A DNA stretch of 22,409 bases from Protostelium mycophagum (Eukaryota; Evosea; Variosea; Protosteliida; Protosteliaceae). Numbering within the stretch: position 1 is the stretch's first letter; every line of letters begins with the position of its first letter. Location: assembly GCA_002081555.1 (NCBI GenBank), contig MZNV01001429.1, forward strand, positions 1 through 22,409. Reading direction: 5' to 3'. The translations under genes were made by a program, and so were the position numbers. The notes under the pieces were generated by a model that saw only the letters and a list, made by a program, of their open reading frames with translations, had not been told where the DNA came from and made no database searches. Of this stretch, positions 1 to 10,177 are shown piece after piece.

Positions 1-513
1 CCTTCGGGTTAGTAAAAGCATTAATTCTTCATTACTTATAAAATTTTTAGAGTGGTAATGTGGGAGATCATCACGGTAGAAGAGCCGTGGAAAGGCATGT
101 CAGCTGTAGAAGCCGCGATCGGGATTGTAACAGACGGAAAGAGGCTGGAAGTACCCGATGATACCGCACCTTGGCTGGGATCCTTGATGCAAAGTGAGTG
201 ATCTTCTGATGGAATTTACTGAATTGTGATAGTGTGCTGGTTGTCTGACCCAGAAGAGAGGCCCAACTTTGAAACCATGAGCGCGCTGATTGGGAAAGAG
301 ACCGGAATCGCCTTTGAACCTAGGGACCGTGAGTGTTGTTTGAATGATATCTTCCTGACAATATCAGACGTCTATACAACACAGCAGAAAACCAGTAGCA
401 CTGATTCGGGGGCCAAAAAATCCAAAAGTAGTCAGCCGTATATAGAGGAGGATTTGTATTTACCCTCAGATGAAGGGACCTGCTACACTGCAGTGACCAA
501 TACCAGTGGGTGA
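1..513 (+). CDS. Protein kinase, tyrosine-kinase-like; C-terminal end only
   Basis: This is the C-terminal lobe of a protein kinase; the ATP site and catalytic loop lie outside the window. Exons are 1-7, 51-193, 233-328 and 368-513, with introns of 43, 39 and 39 nt in matching phase. The spliced protein starts with the subdomain IX run SFGVVMWEII, continues through EPWKGM, and has the subdomain XI signature MCWLSDPEERPNF with its conserved Arg. About 50 residues follow the domain and are rich in Ser, Thr and Tyr (PYIEEDLYLPSDEGTCYTAV), which could be phosphorylation sites. The C-lobe fits the tyrosine-kinase/TKL branch. TKL is slightly preferred given the rest of the window, but a receptor tyrosine kinase cannot be excluded. 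Kinases of this kind in amoebozoans are often fused to extracellular or ankyrin parts, so the missing N-terminus matters. The stop is TGA at 511-513. Confidence 0.85.
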
Positions 514-696
514 TCACCGATTACCAACAATCATTTAACCGTTTGATAGATAGATTAAGATCTCAGGCGTGGAGATGACAAAATTGACCTCTTCGGCAAA
601 TCAAAATAAAAAATGACCGATGTGCTGTTGCCACTACTAATGATCTCTGGAGATTGCCATGAAGATTTGCAGAAACCTGATTATGTCGTCTTACCA

Positions 697-757
697 TCAC
701 ATGTCATCGCATGACGTCACATGACATCACATGAAAAGATATGACATCGCATCATCC
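697..757. repeat. Short degenerate CATGACATCACATGA repeat
   Basis: About five degenerate copies of an 8-11 bp unit built on CATGAC/GACATC occur in a row (catgtcatc, catgacgtcacatgac, atcacatga, atatgacatc). The same TGACATG word forms two short introns in the surface-protein genes at 17865-17923 and 18951-18989, so this looks like a recurrent genomic word and not a unique satellite. Confidence 0.5.
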
Positions 758-1003
758 CACCTGATGGTCCGGAGACGTCACTTGTTTTGATAATGCAAAT
801 AGTGCACAGATGAATATCAATATGTTTAATGAACAGATTTTGCCGAGTCACACGAGATTCTCCGAGGTACTACAACGGCAAAAATGATTGATGATTTTTA
901 AAAAATCCATTGCAGGCATTGTTACACCACGGGTCCATCCCCACCATCTACATTTTCTGATATAATTGATCACAGAAAAAAATCCAGAGACTCTGATGTA
1001 CAT

Positions 1004-1009
1004 TTTATT
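1004..1009 (-). terminator. Probable poly(A) signal of the patatin gene
   Basis: On the minus strand this reads AATAAA, 29 nt past the TGA stop at 1038-1040, which is a normal distance for a cleavage signal. Confidence 0.5.
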
Positions 1010-1037
1010 CTTTATGGGAACGATACAAACTCTGCAT

Positions 1038-4000
1038 TCATGCCGTCATCGTCTTTTCTTTTGGCTTTGGAAAAGAAACACCTTGAAATTGTTGAAAGAT
1101 GTAGTGGGCCGTCTCCCCACCTAATTGTTCATATCGTCTGGTAACCTATCAGAAAATGGAAGACCAACACAAAGCTACCTGAACATCTCCTTGGTGAGCC
1201 ATTGGTTCATCGTCTTGTGATGTGGAAACTCATTACAAAATTTAGCAGTGAAAGACATCTTCTTTGTATGGCAACACTCCCACCAGGCTCCATGAAGATT
1301 CTCGATGTTCTCTTTGCCCATCATCTGATTTGCCTCAGAACCTGCATCATGTGCACATGTTGAGGAAATGAATTCTGAACATATGTCACCTCCTCAGCAA
1401 AGATACGGCGAGGTTTTATGTAGAAGATAACCCCCTCCTCTGCTGCTTCCTCGTCTACAATAGGTAAATTGGACATTATTATGACGTCATCACTCACTTT
1501 GGTCTGGCTCGAAGATGACTTTGATCACCAGCAGCGGGTTTGTGCGCTCTTTTGCGAATATATCGATTGCCATCTCTGTCGACGTCAAAATCACAAAAAT
1601 GAGTCGCCGGAAGAGATCGAACAGGTAACCCACCGACATCAATCCCCTCTTCTGGTGTGCCGTCTGATTTCAAAGGGATGAAGGATACTCTGGAGTAATT
1701 TCTCGCCACGTTGAGGCTGTCCAGCAAGTCTTTGCTGGTCTCTTCGTAGTCACAGGACCCGTCTACAACGACGATCCTCTTCCGCCGTTCCTGTGTTCTT
1801 CAAAACTCGTTTTTTAAATTTCAAATCTGACCTTTATGGCGGGATAAATAGCCAAGTTGTCGGCAAAGTTACCATCAGATAAGTACATCCTTGGTGGTCG
1901 GTTTGACCTGGTGCGCCCGAGAACGCTCAAGTCCAAAAATTGGTAGAGTGTAAATATAATGGGTATCCAGTGGAGATACCTCACGTACCTCATCACGTAA
2001 GCTTTCTAAAAATAGAATGACGGTATTGGACCAGAATTTCACGGTATGATACCGTGACCACAAATATAAAAATCCACATACTTTGGCGGGAAAAGCATGG
2101 AGACTGCAACGGATAAAACCAATATGCCAAAAGGAAAGGCAATCCAGATCCCGGAACAAACACGGAAGGCGACGAGCGCCGTCACCAGAGTGAAAGGTAC
2201 TTGAAATAACAATATGAAAAGTGGGCGAACCCCTGTATTTCAGTCATCTTCTTTTGTTCAATTTCATAGACAAGGGTCTCATTCGATTTTGCTTTGGCGG
2301 CTACCGCGGCGCCTTTAACACAGAAGAATGATTATTGCAGAAGAATTAAATATTACAGAATGGCTCGTCCCCGAAAGACAACCAATTCCCCATGCCAAGT
2401 CCAAATTGACTCTGCCAAAATCTAAAACACGTCAACCAATTTCAGAAGAGCAGATGGAAATAAAACTGACCTATAATTGTCATTGTTAAAAGAGCCCATT
2501 TGTATTGCAATAGCTGCACCGGATGTGGTCATCGCTGAACTCATGCGATATTGCTTTATGTCGGCCTGCATTCTTCAGCCACAAACTTCAAAATAAATTA
2601 ACTCAAAAATATTTGTGAAATGTTCAATGAGATGAATGGGTATTTTCATTATACTTACGGTCGTATTGCAATTCTGCCATTTTGCGTAACCTCCAGAATT
2701 CAACGTGACACAATGATTTTTGTGTGGATACCTCGCTGTCGGCTTCCATGCGGAAGCAGATACAACCCCAGAATATATGGGGATGTCTTTGTCTTTCTGT
2801 AAAAGAAATCAGTAAAACATTCCAATGAAATATGAGGCATGTGTGGACAATCGCCGAAACTCAGGTCAGCGCATAAGAAATGGCGGTAGCATCAAAGCAA
2901 GAGATAATAACCTCCGCAGTGATATAAGGACAAGACATCAAAATTATTTCTCCATCAGAAATAGTTTTTCACTGAATAGATCTGAAGTGTTGCAGCAAAA
3001 GGGAGTTTTTCACTGATATAAAAAATGTTCGAACATTACCAGGTCTTTCAGTGTGGTGACTTCACCACAGCACGTGATCTGTTGACAGAAAACTCCGGCA
3101 AATCCGAGGAACCCGGTATTGAGATAGTAAGCGAGTTGTAGTCTCCATCGATAATACGTGTGCAACCTTTTTCAAAATCAATTTCGAATGTGGTTGAAGG
3201 GTTTTTAGACTCTAGAATTACCCCGCAATTTGAGCGAAAAGGCACATAACATTACAAGTATAAACTCAGCAAATTTTGACCACAAATATCCCAGAAAAAT
3301 AAGTATCACGTCTTCGATTTGAAAAATACAACTCACCATGTTTGACTTAGTAAAGTGAAGGGAAGTAGCCACACAGCCGCACAGACTCCAAGTACGATAT
3401 CGTAAGCGAGTGTTGGTCCACTTTGGATTCTCCACCACGTGGGTAGTGAGGAAAAGAATGCATAAACTATTGCCGATAAAAGCCCGAGACTTCGGCCTGG
3501 GACAAAGCCACCTAATGTTATGAGAAGATCATTTTATTTCTTAAAGTGATGATCAGTCAGCGAAATCATTTGCGTCCGGAAGATCACGAAGGATTTTATG
3601 TGATTTCAGGTGGTGTACAAATATCTCTGCAGCGAAGCTGCAACATAACTCCATTTTCCTCACAACCGCAGTCTGAATTTAACCGGCAGAGCCAAGAGAT
3701 ATCACACTATAGTCAATGTGAAAGATTATTGAAAGTACCTGATATCCTGGTCAATACGATCATTATGAGCAAGGAAGCCCAAGTGATTGCGTATGCAGCT
3801 CTGTTGTCGACTTTATCAAAATCTGGGAGCTCGATGATCAAAAGTATAAGTTGCAGCGCAAAGATCAAGGTGAAGCAGCTGATTGCGGCAGCGGCATCTG
3901 CCGCCCGTTCCCAGTGGTCGGAATCCAAGACACTGTCAGTGTCAATTTGACACATTGACTTCACGGTTGTTACCGTGGATTTACAAAAGGAAAATCGAAA

Positions 4001-5133
4001 CATCATTTTGTCTGATCTACTCACTGTGTTATGTGCCAAAACATCCACAGCAATGCTGTAGCTATTAATAGCCCACCAGCAGGGTACCAGGCTAAGTAGA
4101 TCGATTCTTTGTACAAATCTCCGAAAATCACGGCAACTAACGTGCCGTTGAAAAAGAACAACGGCCCATGGGATAATATTCCCAGAATGAAAGTCATTAG
4201 CACTGGGGTATGTTACTTTTCTTCAACATAATGAGATCTTCTAGCACTGAGTTCCAATCAAAACTTTTTACGGTTACTACCGTAGATTGTCACATTTACA
4301 ACCGTGATCCATTTACAACTTCAAATATCCGGATTTCTTGAAGAAATAAAATAATGATTAATCAGCATGATACCGTGAGATGGAATGAGACTCACATGCA
4401 AAGACACAGACGACGAAATCGCGAAGTCCGCTGAACGGATTGCTGCAGTCACACAGAAAGTTTGGCATCTGCTCCATTTTCTTGTCTTTTAACCACATCT
4501 TCTTGGCCTCTGTATTACTTAAATCTTTTGTCCCAATGCATCCAGCATCATCTCAACGAATGTACATTTTAAATTTTGTCTTTGTTGCCATGCTTTTGTG
4601 TCTAATTTAACTCTGTACAATCCGAAGTGAGGAAGATCCTATTCACCTTCATATGTCTTCCCCATCTTCATGTGGTAATTTACGTTCTGTACAAATGATG
4701 ACCCCAAGTATCCACCCCCAGATACACAATATAGTTGCTGCTCTCTGTCAACACTGTCCATTGATCATAACTCTTACCTTTATGTTGTAGTCATTCGTCA
4801 ACATGAACGAAAGGACACCATGGCTGAACGCGGCACTTCTTATTCCTCCTTTATCACATCAGGTCAGAAGACATGAAGTTGTCATCACCTCCAGAGAAAC
4901 ACAGGTAGATGTCTTGTTGTGGGAATTTGGGAAATGCTTTGGCATCGACCTGTGCGGCGAAACTCTTACAACCTCTATGTGAATGCGAAGAATGCATGTG
5001 CGTGCACTCTTGCGGCTTGCATTCTCTGAAGGATTGGCCTTGATCAATCAGTTTGAAACGCAAGTGCTAACCTACTCAATCTGTGATCATCTTTGTTATC
5101 CTTATTCTTCGGTACGGTTTGGTAGTCTCCCAT
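1038..5133 (-). CDS. Patatin-like phospholipase with multiple membrane helices
   Basis: A predicted membrane-bound lipid acyl hydrolase of the patatin superfamily, about 800 residues. The start ATG is at 5131-5133; an in-frame TAA just upstream fixes it. Exons with matching phase: 5072-5133, 4889-5025, 4778-4848, 4647-4740, 4396-4551, 4025-4202, 3739-3932, 3337-3511, 2659-2796, 2471-2565, 2357-2409, 1832-1988, 1634-1790, 1498-1575, 1407-1454, 1179-1341 and 1038-1137. The oxyanion motif SGGGIRSAAF lies near residues 65-74, the nucleophile motif VSGGGYLG at 96-103 (Ser97), and the Asp-Gly dyad in YLSDGNFADN near the C-terminus. MTTSGAA and FPHHKTMNQW also match membrane patatins known from bacteria. 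Between nucleophile and dyad lie at least four hydrophobic stretches (for example LLMTFILGILSHGPLFFFNG and FTLIFALQLILLII). Splicing is unresolved at about 2820-3336 and 1989-2356, where more than one frame is open. All three catalytic motifs are intact. Confidence 0.85.
2040..2056. repeat. CACGGTA hairpin in a patatin intron
   Basis: A perfect 7-bp inverted repeat, CACGGTA-TGA-TACCGTG, lies in a short intron of the patatin gene. A further TACCGT half-site is 14 nt away on the same intron strand. Confidence 0.6.
3962..3977. repeat. CACGGT hairpin in a patatin intron
   Basis: Inverted repeat CACGGT-TGTT-ACCGTG inside the 92-nt intron 3933-4024 of the patatin gene. Same stem as at 2040 and 4269. 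Confidence 0.6.
4269..4284. repeat. TACGGT hairpin in a patatin intron
   Basis: Inverted repeat TACGGT-TACT-ACCGTA inside the 193-nt intron 4203-4395. Two more half-sites (ACCGTGA) lie in the same intron near 4300 and 4371. Confidence 0.6.
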
Positions 5134-5575
5134 TGCTTATGAGGACTGCGTTGTTGTGATGTCGCATCTTCCATCGTGATGGCGGAAATTCGGAATCTCG
5201 ACCAAATTTCCTCTCTAAGTTTAAATTTTGATCGTTTTGCCCCTATCTTACACGCAACCGCCGTATATAAATAAAAGGCACTGCAACCGTGGCTCAATCC
5301 CAGCCCCACGTTAGTTACCACGTAAGGAATTACGGTGCCTCTTAGAATATAAAGAAAAATATAACTATAAAAATACAAAGCATATCAACAATATATTTTA
5401 GAACTGAGCTCCAGTGACAAGGTTCTTCAACAGAGCGAAAGGATCTTGGCTGGTCGTGGGGGACCACAAGTGACAAACGATTACAATATTCACGATAAAG
5501 AATCTGTTTGAACAACGCACTCCAGCTTCTTCTTTTATAGACGCGATTTTCATAAAGAAGATCCAAAAATGTTTA
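5134..5575. other. Intergenic, patatin 5' region and old yellow enzyme 3' region
   Basis: Both neighbours are on the minus strand. I see no coding sequence I can support: the long minus ORF across 5076-5378 is out of frame with the patatin exons. On the minus strand an AT-rich TTTATTTATATA stretch near 5264-5275 could be a core promoter for the patatin gene. No clear AATAAA follows the old yellow enzyme stop. Confidence 0.5.
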
Positions 5576-6850
<1,275 letters not shown>

Positions 6851-7108
6851 GTTGTTAGGTTGTTGCTGTTGTGTCGTCGAAATTATGAGGCTTGGAAGGT
6901 CTGAGCGAGCAGATGACGACGATGGCGTTTGAAAACCCGTAAATGTCCGACGGAATGACGAATTCCGAATTTTCCGTTGTCCAGATTCCGTGACCGGAAC
7001 TCAGTATCCTTACCGCGATTTATGGAATGTCTACGGGCACCGGGGCTTCAGGTGCTTGGACAATGTACCCCTTTCAAGTTTGTTCGGAAGTGATCGAACT
7101 GTACAAAC
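6851..7108. promoter_or_regulatory. Divergent promoter region
   Basis: 258 bp between the start codons of the old yellow enzyme (-) and the small charged-protein gene (+). No TATA box or known operator stands out. A plus ORF from ATG 7027 overlaps the right end, but the frame from ATG 7109 gives a more protein-like second exon. Confidence 0.4.
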
Positions 7109-7850
7109 ATGGAGACGGTAAAGTCATTCATAAAAATACATATATATTTTTCGCAGGCCGACGGCATTACGAAGCAAACAGACACTCCAGACCCCGAGAG
7201 CACAACGCAGAACGACGACAGAAGAGGTTTTTGTACTTTGATATGTATGCTGGATTGAGAACGCTGGAATTTGTCAAGTCTAAGACCCCAACTTTGCTGT
7301 TCTGACACAATGACGGAACGCGAACCCACAACCAAGGTGAGATTTCATTTTTGAGACACCTTCGCAGAAGAATAAAAGAAAGAGTCCCGTTGCACGCACA
7401 CAGCCTTCAAAGGTAGGATGATTCATTTAAAACCCATTTTAACATGCCTCAGAAAAACAAGAATGAAAATAGCAGAAGAGAAAGAGACGGCAGGAAAATC
7501 TTCTCAGGTAAGCGGCTTCATTAGCCTGACACTTTATGACAGGAGGAGTCCTCCTCCACATGACACAGGAGTCATGATGATCTGAACATGAGGTGCACCA
7601 TTTTTCTCTTCATGAAAATATTTATCCACATTTTTCCAGAGAAGGGCTCTCGAGACGGCAGCCGCCAATGAAACGTTGGATTTAATTATTCAAGTATGAT
7701 ATTGATTATTTGCAAGAAACTAGAGGAGCCCGGCATCAATAAGTCGTCTCAGGTACGTACATCTTCTCCATCTAATTTATTTCGCAGAGAGAGATGCAGG
7801 AAATTGAAGAAAGCAAGGGCATAAATGATCAAATGAAATCACCATTATAA
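7109..7850 (+). CDS. Small charged protein from very short exons, unknown function
   Basis: I do not recognise this gene. The best start is ATG 7109 with a 9-nt first coding exon (MET), intron 7118-7156, then exon 7157-7226 reading ADGITKQTDTPDPESTTQND. The 3' part is convincing: exons 7640-7693 (RRALETAAANETLDLIIQ), 7717-7752 (KLEEPGINKSSQ) and 7788-7850 (REMQEIEESKGINDQMKSPL, stop TAA 7848-7850) share one phase and no stops. Exons 7368-7412 and 7453-7507, bounded by good donors and acceptors, lie between; 7453-7507 joins in frame to 7640 and reads EEKETAGKSSQ. The join from 7226 to 7368 is not resolved. The product would be about 110-140 residues, hydrophilic, rich in Glu, Lys and Arg, helical in character, without signal peptide or membrane helix. 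One intron (7694-7716) would be only 23 nt unless a later acceptor is used. Confidence 0.5.
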
Positions 7851-8194
7851 TATTTTATTTTTATGTACAAAATACCCTGCATGATAAAAGTCCCATCATG
7901 TCCCATCACCGTCGAAATCCCATCTTGTCTTTGAAAAAGTATATGTTCTCTGTGTTGTGATGCTGCTGTAGTGTAGCGGTTAGCACGAGCTACCACAATG
8001 CCGTCCCCTCAGCTTGGTCGATTTCCGCCGTGCCTGTGGAAAAGATTGCTATGCCGAGGGAATATTGCTGTCCCAACGTATATAGAGAGGCAGTTATGTA
8101 CTGCTATTGTCACATCCCCGACGACCTCCTCCACCACAAGCAGCCCGCAAAAATCACCAGTCCATCTACAACCACACCCGAGGATTAAATGAAT
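7851..8194. other. Intergenic, no supported gene
   Basis: The left end is the AT-rich 3' region of the small gene. The rest holds a tRNA-like scrap (7961-8040) and one ATCTACAAC word at 8164-8172. A 64-codon plus ORF (7998-8192) has no splice or composition support. Confidence 0.4.
7961..8040 (+). other. tRNA-like fragment (A-box and weak B-box)
   Basis: GTAGTGTAGCGGTTAGCACG matches a tRNA D-arm with internal A-box: GTGT and GCAC can pair around an AGCGGTTA loop. About 35 nt on, GGTCGATTTCC is one deletion away from a B-box (GGTTCRANNCC). I could not close an acceptor, anticodon or T stem, so this is not a working tRNA. It could be a decayed tRNA or the head of a tRNA-derived SINE. Confidence 0.3.
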
Positions 8195-8518
8195 TCACAT
8201 TGGCTTTGCATGTTCTTTATCATGGTCACTTTGTGAGGATTGCACACAGAATAATTCCTTTTTTATAGTAGGACCAACCTTTGTAGAGGAGGTGGTTTCT
8301 GTCCTCTTCAGAATCCCAGATGGTTGAAGATTATCTGTGCACGCTGGGCTGGTTTGAAAAATGCTGTGTGATCGTCCTTCCAATTGGCCTTCCTTGCTTT
8401 GGATATACATTTGGCGGGAAAGAAAAGGGAGTGAATAAAAAGTTGGATCTTCGAGGGTTTCAGTGTTGATGTTCAAATGAGGATGACAAGAAGATTGAGA
8501 GTACAGCCGTGGGCACAA
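8195..8518 (-). CDS. Doubtful ORF, 107 codons
   Basis: An uninterrupted minus-strand frame opens with MCPRLYSQSSCHPHLN and ends at TGA 8195-8197. It is Ser/Thr/Pro/Gln-rich with no recognisable domain, no signal peptide and no clear introns. It lies downstream of the small basic-protein gene on the same strand and may be its 3' UTR or a separate short gene. It contains one TTTGGCGGGAAA word at 8410-8421. I list it only because the space is otherwise empty. Confidence 0.15.
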   Translation of the reverse strand: MCPRLYSQSSCHPHLNINTETLEDPTFYSLPFLSRQMYIQSKEGQLEGRSHSIFQTSPACTDNLQPSGILKRTETTSSTKVGPTIKKELFCVQSSQSDHDKEHAKPM

Positions 8519-8627
8519 ATCACCCGTTATTTATAATAAATTATCTCTCCATTTCGTTTGGTAAGAGTGGCGTCCAGCTCTTGGATGTCATCCGCGTAAA
8601 CGATGCATTGTTTACAGCCCGATCCTT

Positions 8628-9137
8628 TCAAAGCTGTTGTTGAGTTGGTTGGTAAGGTACCCAATCGACCTCTGTCTTTGTCTCGACTTCCTTCTTAGGA
8701 GCAGCTCTGGAAAGTTCTGAAGAAGACAATCTAATCCTCTTCGGAAGACCATTTCTCGGTGGTACAATATGTTTCTTCTGGATCGGTCCTTTTGGAGGAG
8801 GCATCAATTGTTTATCTCTATTTGTATTCCTCTTTGATTTATGGATCTCCATAGTCTCATCGACCTTCCTCAATGTCCATTTGATCTTTTGAAATTGTGC
8901 TGCAAGATGAGGGTACTTGATGTTATCCATGCTGGTCCTCTGAGGTTTGTTTCTTTCCAGAAGCAAAATATACGGAGATATCTCCTGTCTAAGCTCCTGA
9001 AACTCCGACTACAAATGCAGATTTTAGAGATCCTTTGCGGTAAGAACCGATCACTCAAAATCGATTAATTCGTACTTGATCTGGGAAAGATGTTTAACCG
9101 TAAGAACACTTTCAAATGTGAGGTCATTCGGGGTCAT
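8628..9137 (-). CDS. Small basic protein of unknown family (or C-terminal tail of the Rieske gene)
   Basis: Exon 8628-9008 (127 codons, stop TGA) is clearly coding by composition: it reads SEFQELRQEISPYILLLER, then DNIKYPHLAAQFQKIKWTL and a Lys/Pro-rich tail with PPPKGPIQKK and IVPPRNGLPKRIRL, ending VDWVPYQPTQQQL. It joins in phase 0, over a 90-nt intron (9009-9098), to an exon whose in-frame ATG at 9135-9137 gives MTPNDLTFESVLT. That makes a 139-residue protein: an N-terminal amphipathic helical part and a disordered basic tail, with no signal peptide. I do not recognise the family. In an alternative model the same exons continue from the Rieske gene upstream through an 8-nt microexon at 9218-9225, giving a Rieske domain with this tail. 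Confidence 0.5.
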
Positions 9138-10032
9138 ACGTTCCCTTTTTTCCGTGAAGGGGTAAAAACTGTGGGAACACACCAAAACTGTGGTAGCTTC
9201 AGAGGCTCTGAGTTTACCTTGGCTCCTTCAGATGGTCGAAGACAAGATACGGGAGAAGATGGAGGAGAGATAAAGAATCACCAGTTTATATCTACTCTAC
9301 AAGCAGAGACGGTCGCGTAGTTGTCTGATGTTGCACCTCCATCGTCTAAGCAATAGCGCCAATAGTGGGCCGGGCAGATGAGAACTGTCTTCTTATAGCC
9401 TTGGTCGTTTTGTTTCACCATTCCTCGTTGTAGAAGGTCGACCTTGTTGTGGGGGCAGTATCTGTTTGAATGTGAGATACCATTGTGGTCATCCTCAACA
9501 CAAGAAGAATCCAAGTTGAGTACAGGCCACCGCAATCCTTGCGGTAATATCACGGACGTTTACCGTGTTTTTAGCGTGCTTGTGGGATTGTGCAAGAGGT
9601 AGATATATTTTTAATGGGCTCATCCAAGACCATTTGAGCTATATAATTATTTCCAAAAATAGCACAGAGCCGGCTCTTGGTAAAGTGATCCAAGCTCAAA
9701 GACTCGTTTTAATAACTCAACAAATGTCCATTGTTGTCTTTTTGATAAAAATATAAATGACTTTTGGCTGGAGCAGAAGATCCATTTCGCAGATTTCATC
9801 ATCTTTCGATTCGGGCTGCATTAACCAGATGGAAATGCAATCACCTTTTGCACTCCCAAACGAGACCTGGTCTGGCAGCAGATTTGACCAAGATCTTCAT
9901 CGGATCAGAAGGATGTTCCTTTATGTTGGGATCCCCGGGAGTGATCTTCTTGACAACATCAGCATCGTCTGAAACTGTATTTTCTGAGGCTTCTGTAGCT
10001 TCTGGAAGGTTCTCTGTCTCTGCGGTGCTCAT
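9124..10032 (-). CDS. Rieske-type [2Fe-2S] protein
   Basis: The exon ending near 9282 encodes a Rieske domain: residues GISHSNRYCPHNKVDLLQ, then, 24 residues after the His, VLICPAHYWRYCLDDGG. The Cys-x-His and Cys-x-x-His pairs are the four cluster ligands. The CPH...CPAH spacing is slightly long but in the range of soluble Rieske ferredoxins such as vertebrate RFESD. Role: electron transfer, partner unknown. The likely first exon is 9845-10032, from ATG 10030-10032 (MSTAETENLPEATEASEN), acidic and then reading ILVKSAARPGLVWECK. How it joins the domain exon across 9554-9844 is unresolved; that gap holds a CACGG hairpin. The 3' end is also open: splicing 9282 to 9187 in phase 2 gives a stop at 9124-9126, whereas a microexon route runs into the next gene. 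The domain call is firmer than the gene limits. Confidence 0.6.
9551..9567. repeat. CACGG hairpin in a probable Rieske intron
   Basis: Inverted repeat CACGG-ACGTTTA-CCGTG, the fourth copy of the CACGGTA/TACCGTG word family seen in the patatin introns. It sits just 5' of the Rieske domain exon. Confidence 0.5.
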
Positions 10033-10177
10033 GTTGCGGTCTCACAAAAAAATCGTCTTTTTGGTTTCATGTTTCTTTACAACGAGAAGAAAATTTCGAA
10101 TAGTGTTCCCGCCAAAAATGCACCGTTGATTTTTGAAATATTTTGGGCTCTCAAAGGATCAGGCGGCAACCAATAAG
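10033..10177. promoter_or_regulatory. Divergent promoter with E2F-like site, Rieske gene and kinesin
   Basis: 145 bp separate the two start codons. TTCCCGCCAAAA at 10106-10117 matches the E2F/DP consensus (TTTSSCGCC), fitting for a mitotic motor gene. The same word also occurs in two introns of this kinesin and elsewhere in the window, so its presence here could be coincidence of a dispersed motif. No TATA box is obvious. Confidence 0.45.

Larger units (their letters stand above)
514..1037. other. Convergent intergenic region
   Basis: This region lies between two genes that converge (kinase on +, patatin on -). I see no supported ORF. An AATAAA-like run follows the kinase stop near 604-609. 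The middle holds a TGACATCACATG-type repeat (697-757). The right end has the likely poly(A) signal of the patatin gene. Confidence 0.6.

Noticed and set aside
1-513. Firm call of an EGFR-family receptor
   Set aside because: Only the C-lobe end is visible. The tail vaguely resembles receptor tails, but the domain fits tyrosine-kinase-like kinases at least as well.
697-757. CRISPR-like or regulatory CRE array
   Set aside because: The units are degenerate and contiguous without spacers, and the organism is eukaryotic; TGACGTCA-type sites appear only as part of the repeat.
1875-2159. 94-codon minus ORF inside the patatin gene
   Set aside because: The competing frame gives a membrane helix and joins in phase to the exon with the Asp-Gly dyad.
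5076-5378. 100-codon minus ORF upstream of the patatin start
   Set aside because: Out of frame with the patatin exons, and its hydrophobic start does not look like a signal peptide in any spliced model.
7048-7335. 95-codon minus ORF opposite the small charged-protein gene
   Set aside because: No matching introns or domain; the plus strand has repeated in-phase mini-exons.
7961-8040. Functional tRNA gene
   Set aside because: Acceptor, anticodon and T stems do not close; only the D-arm is good.
8870-9058. 62-codon minus ORF overlapping the small basic-protein exon
   Set aside because: Different frame from the 127-codon exon, which has clearly better composition and an in-frame stop.
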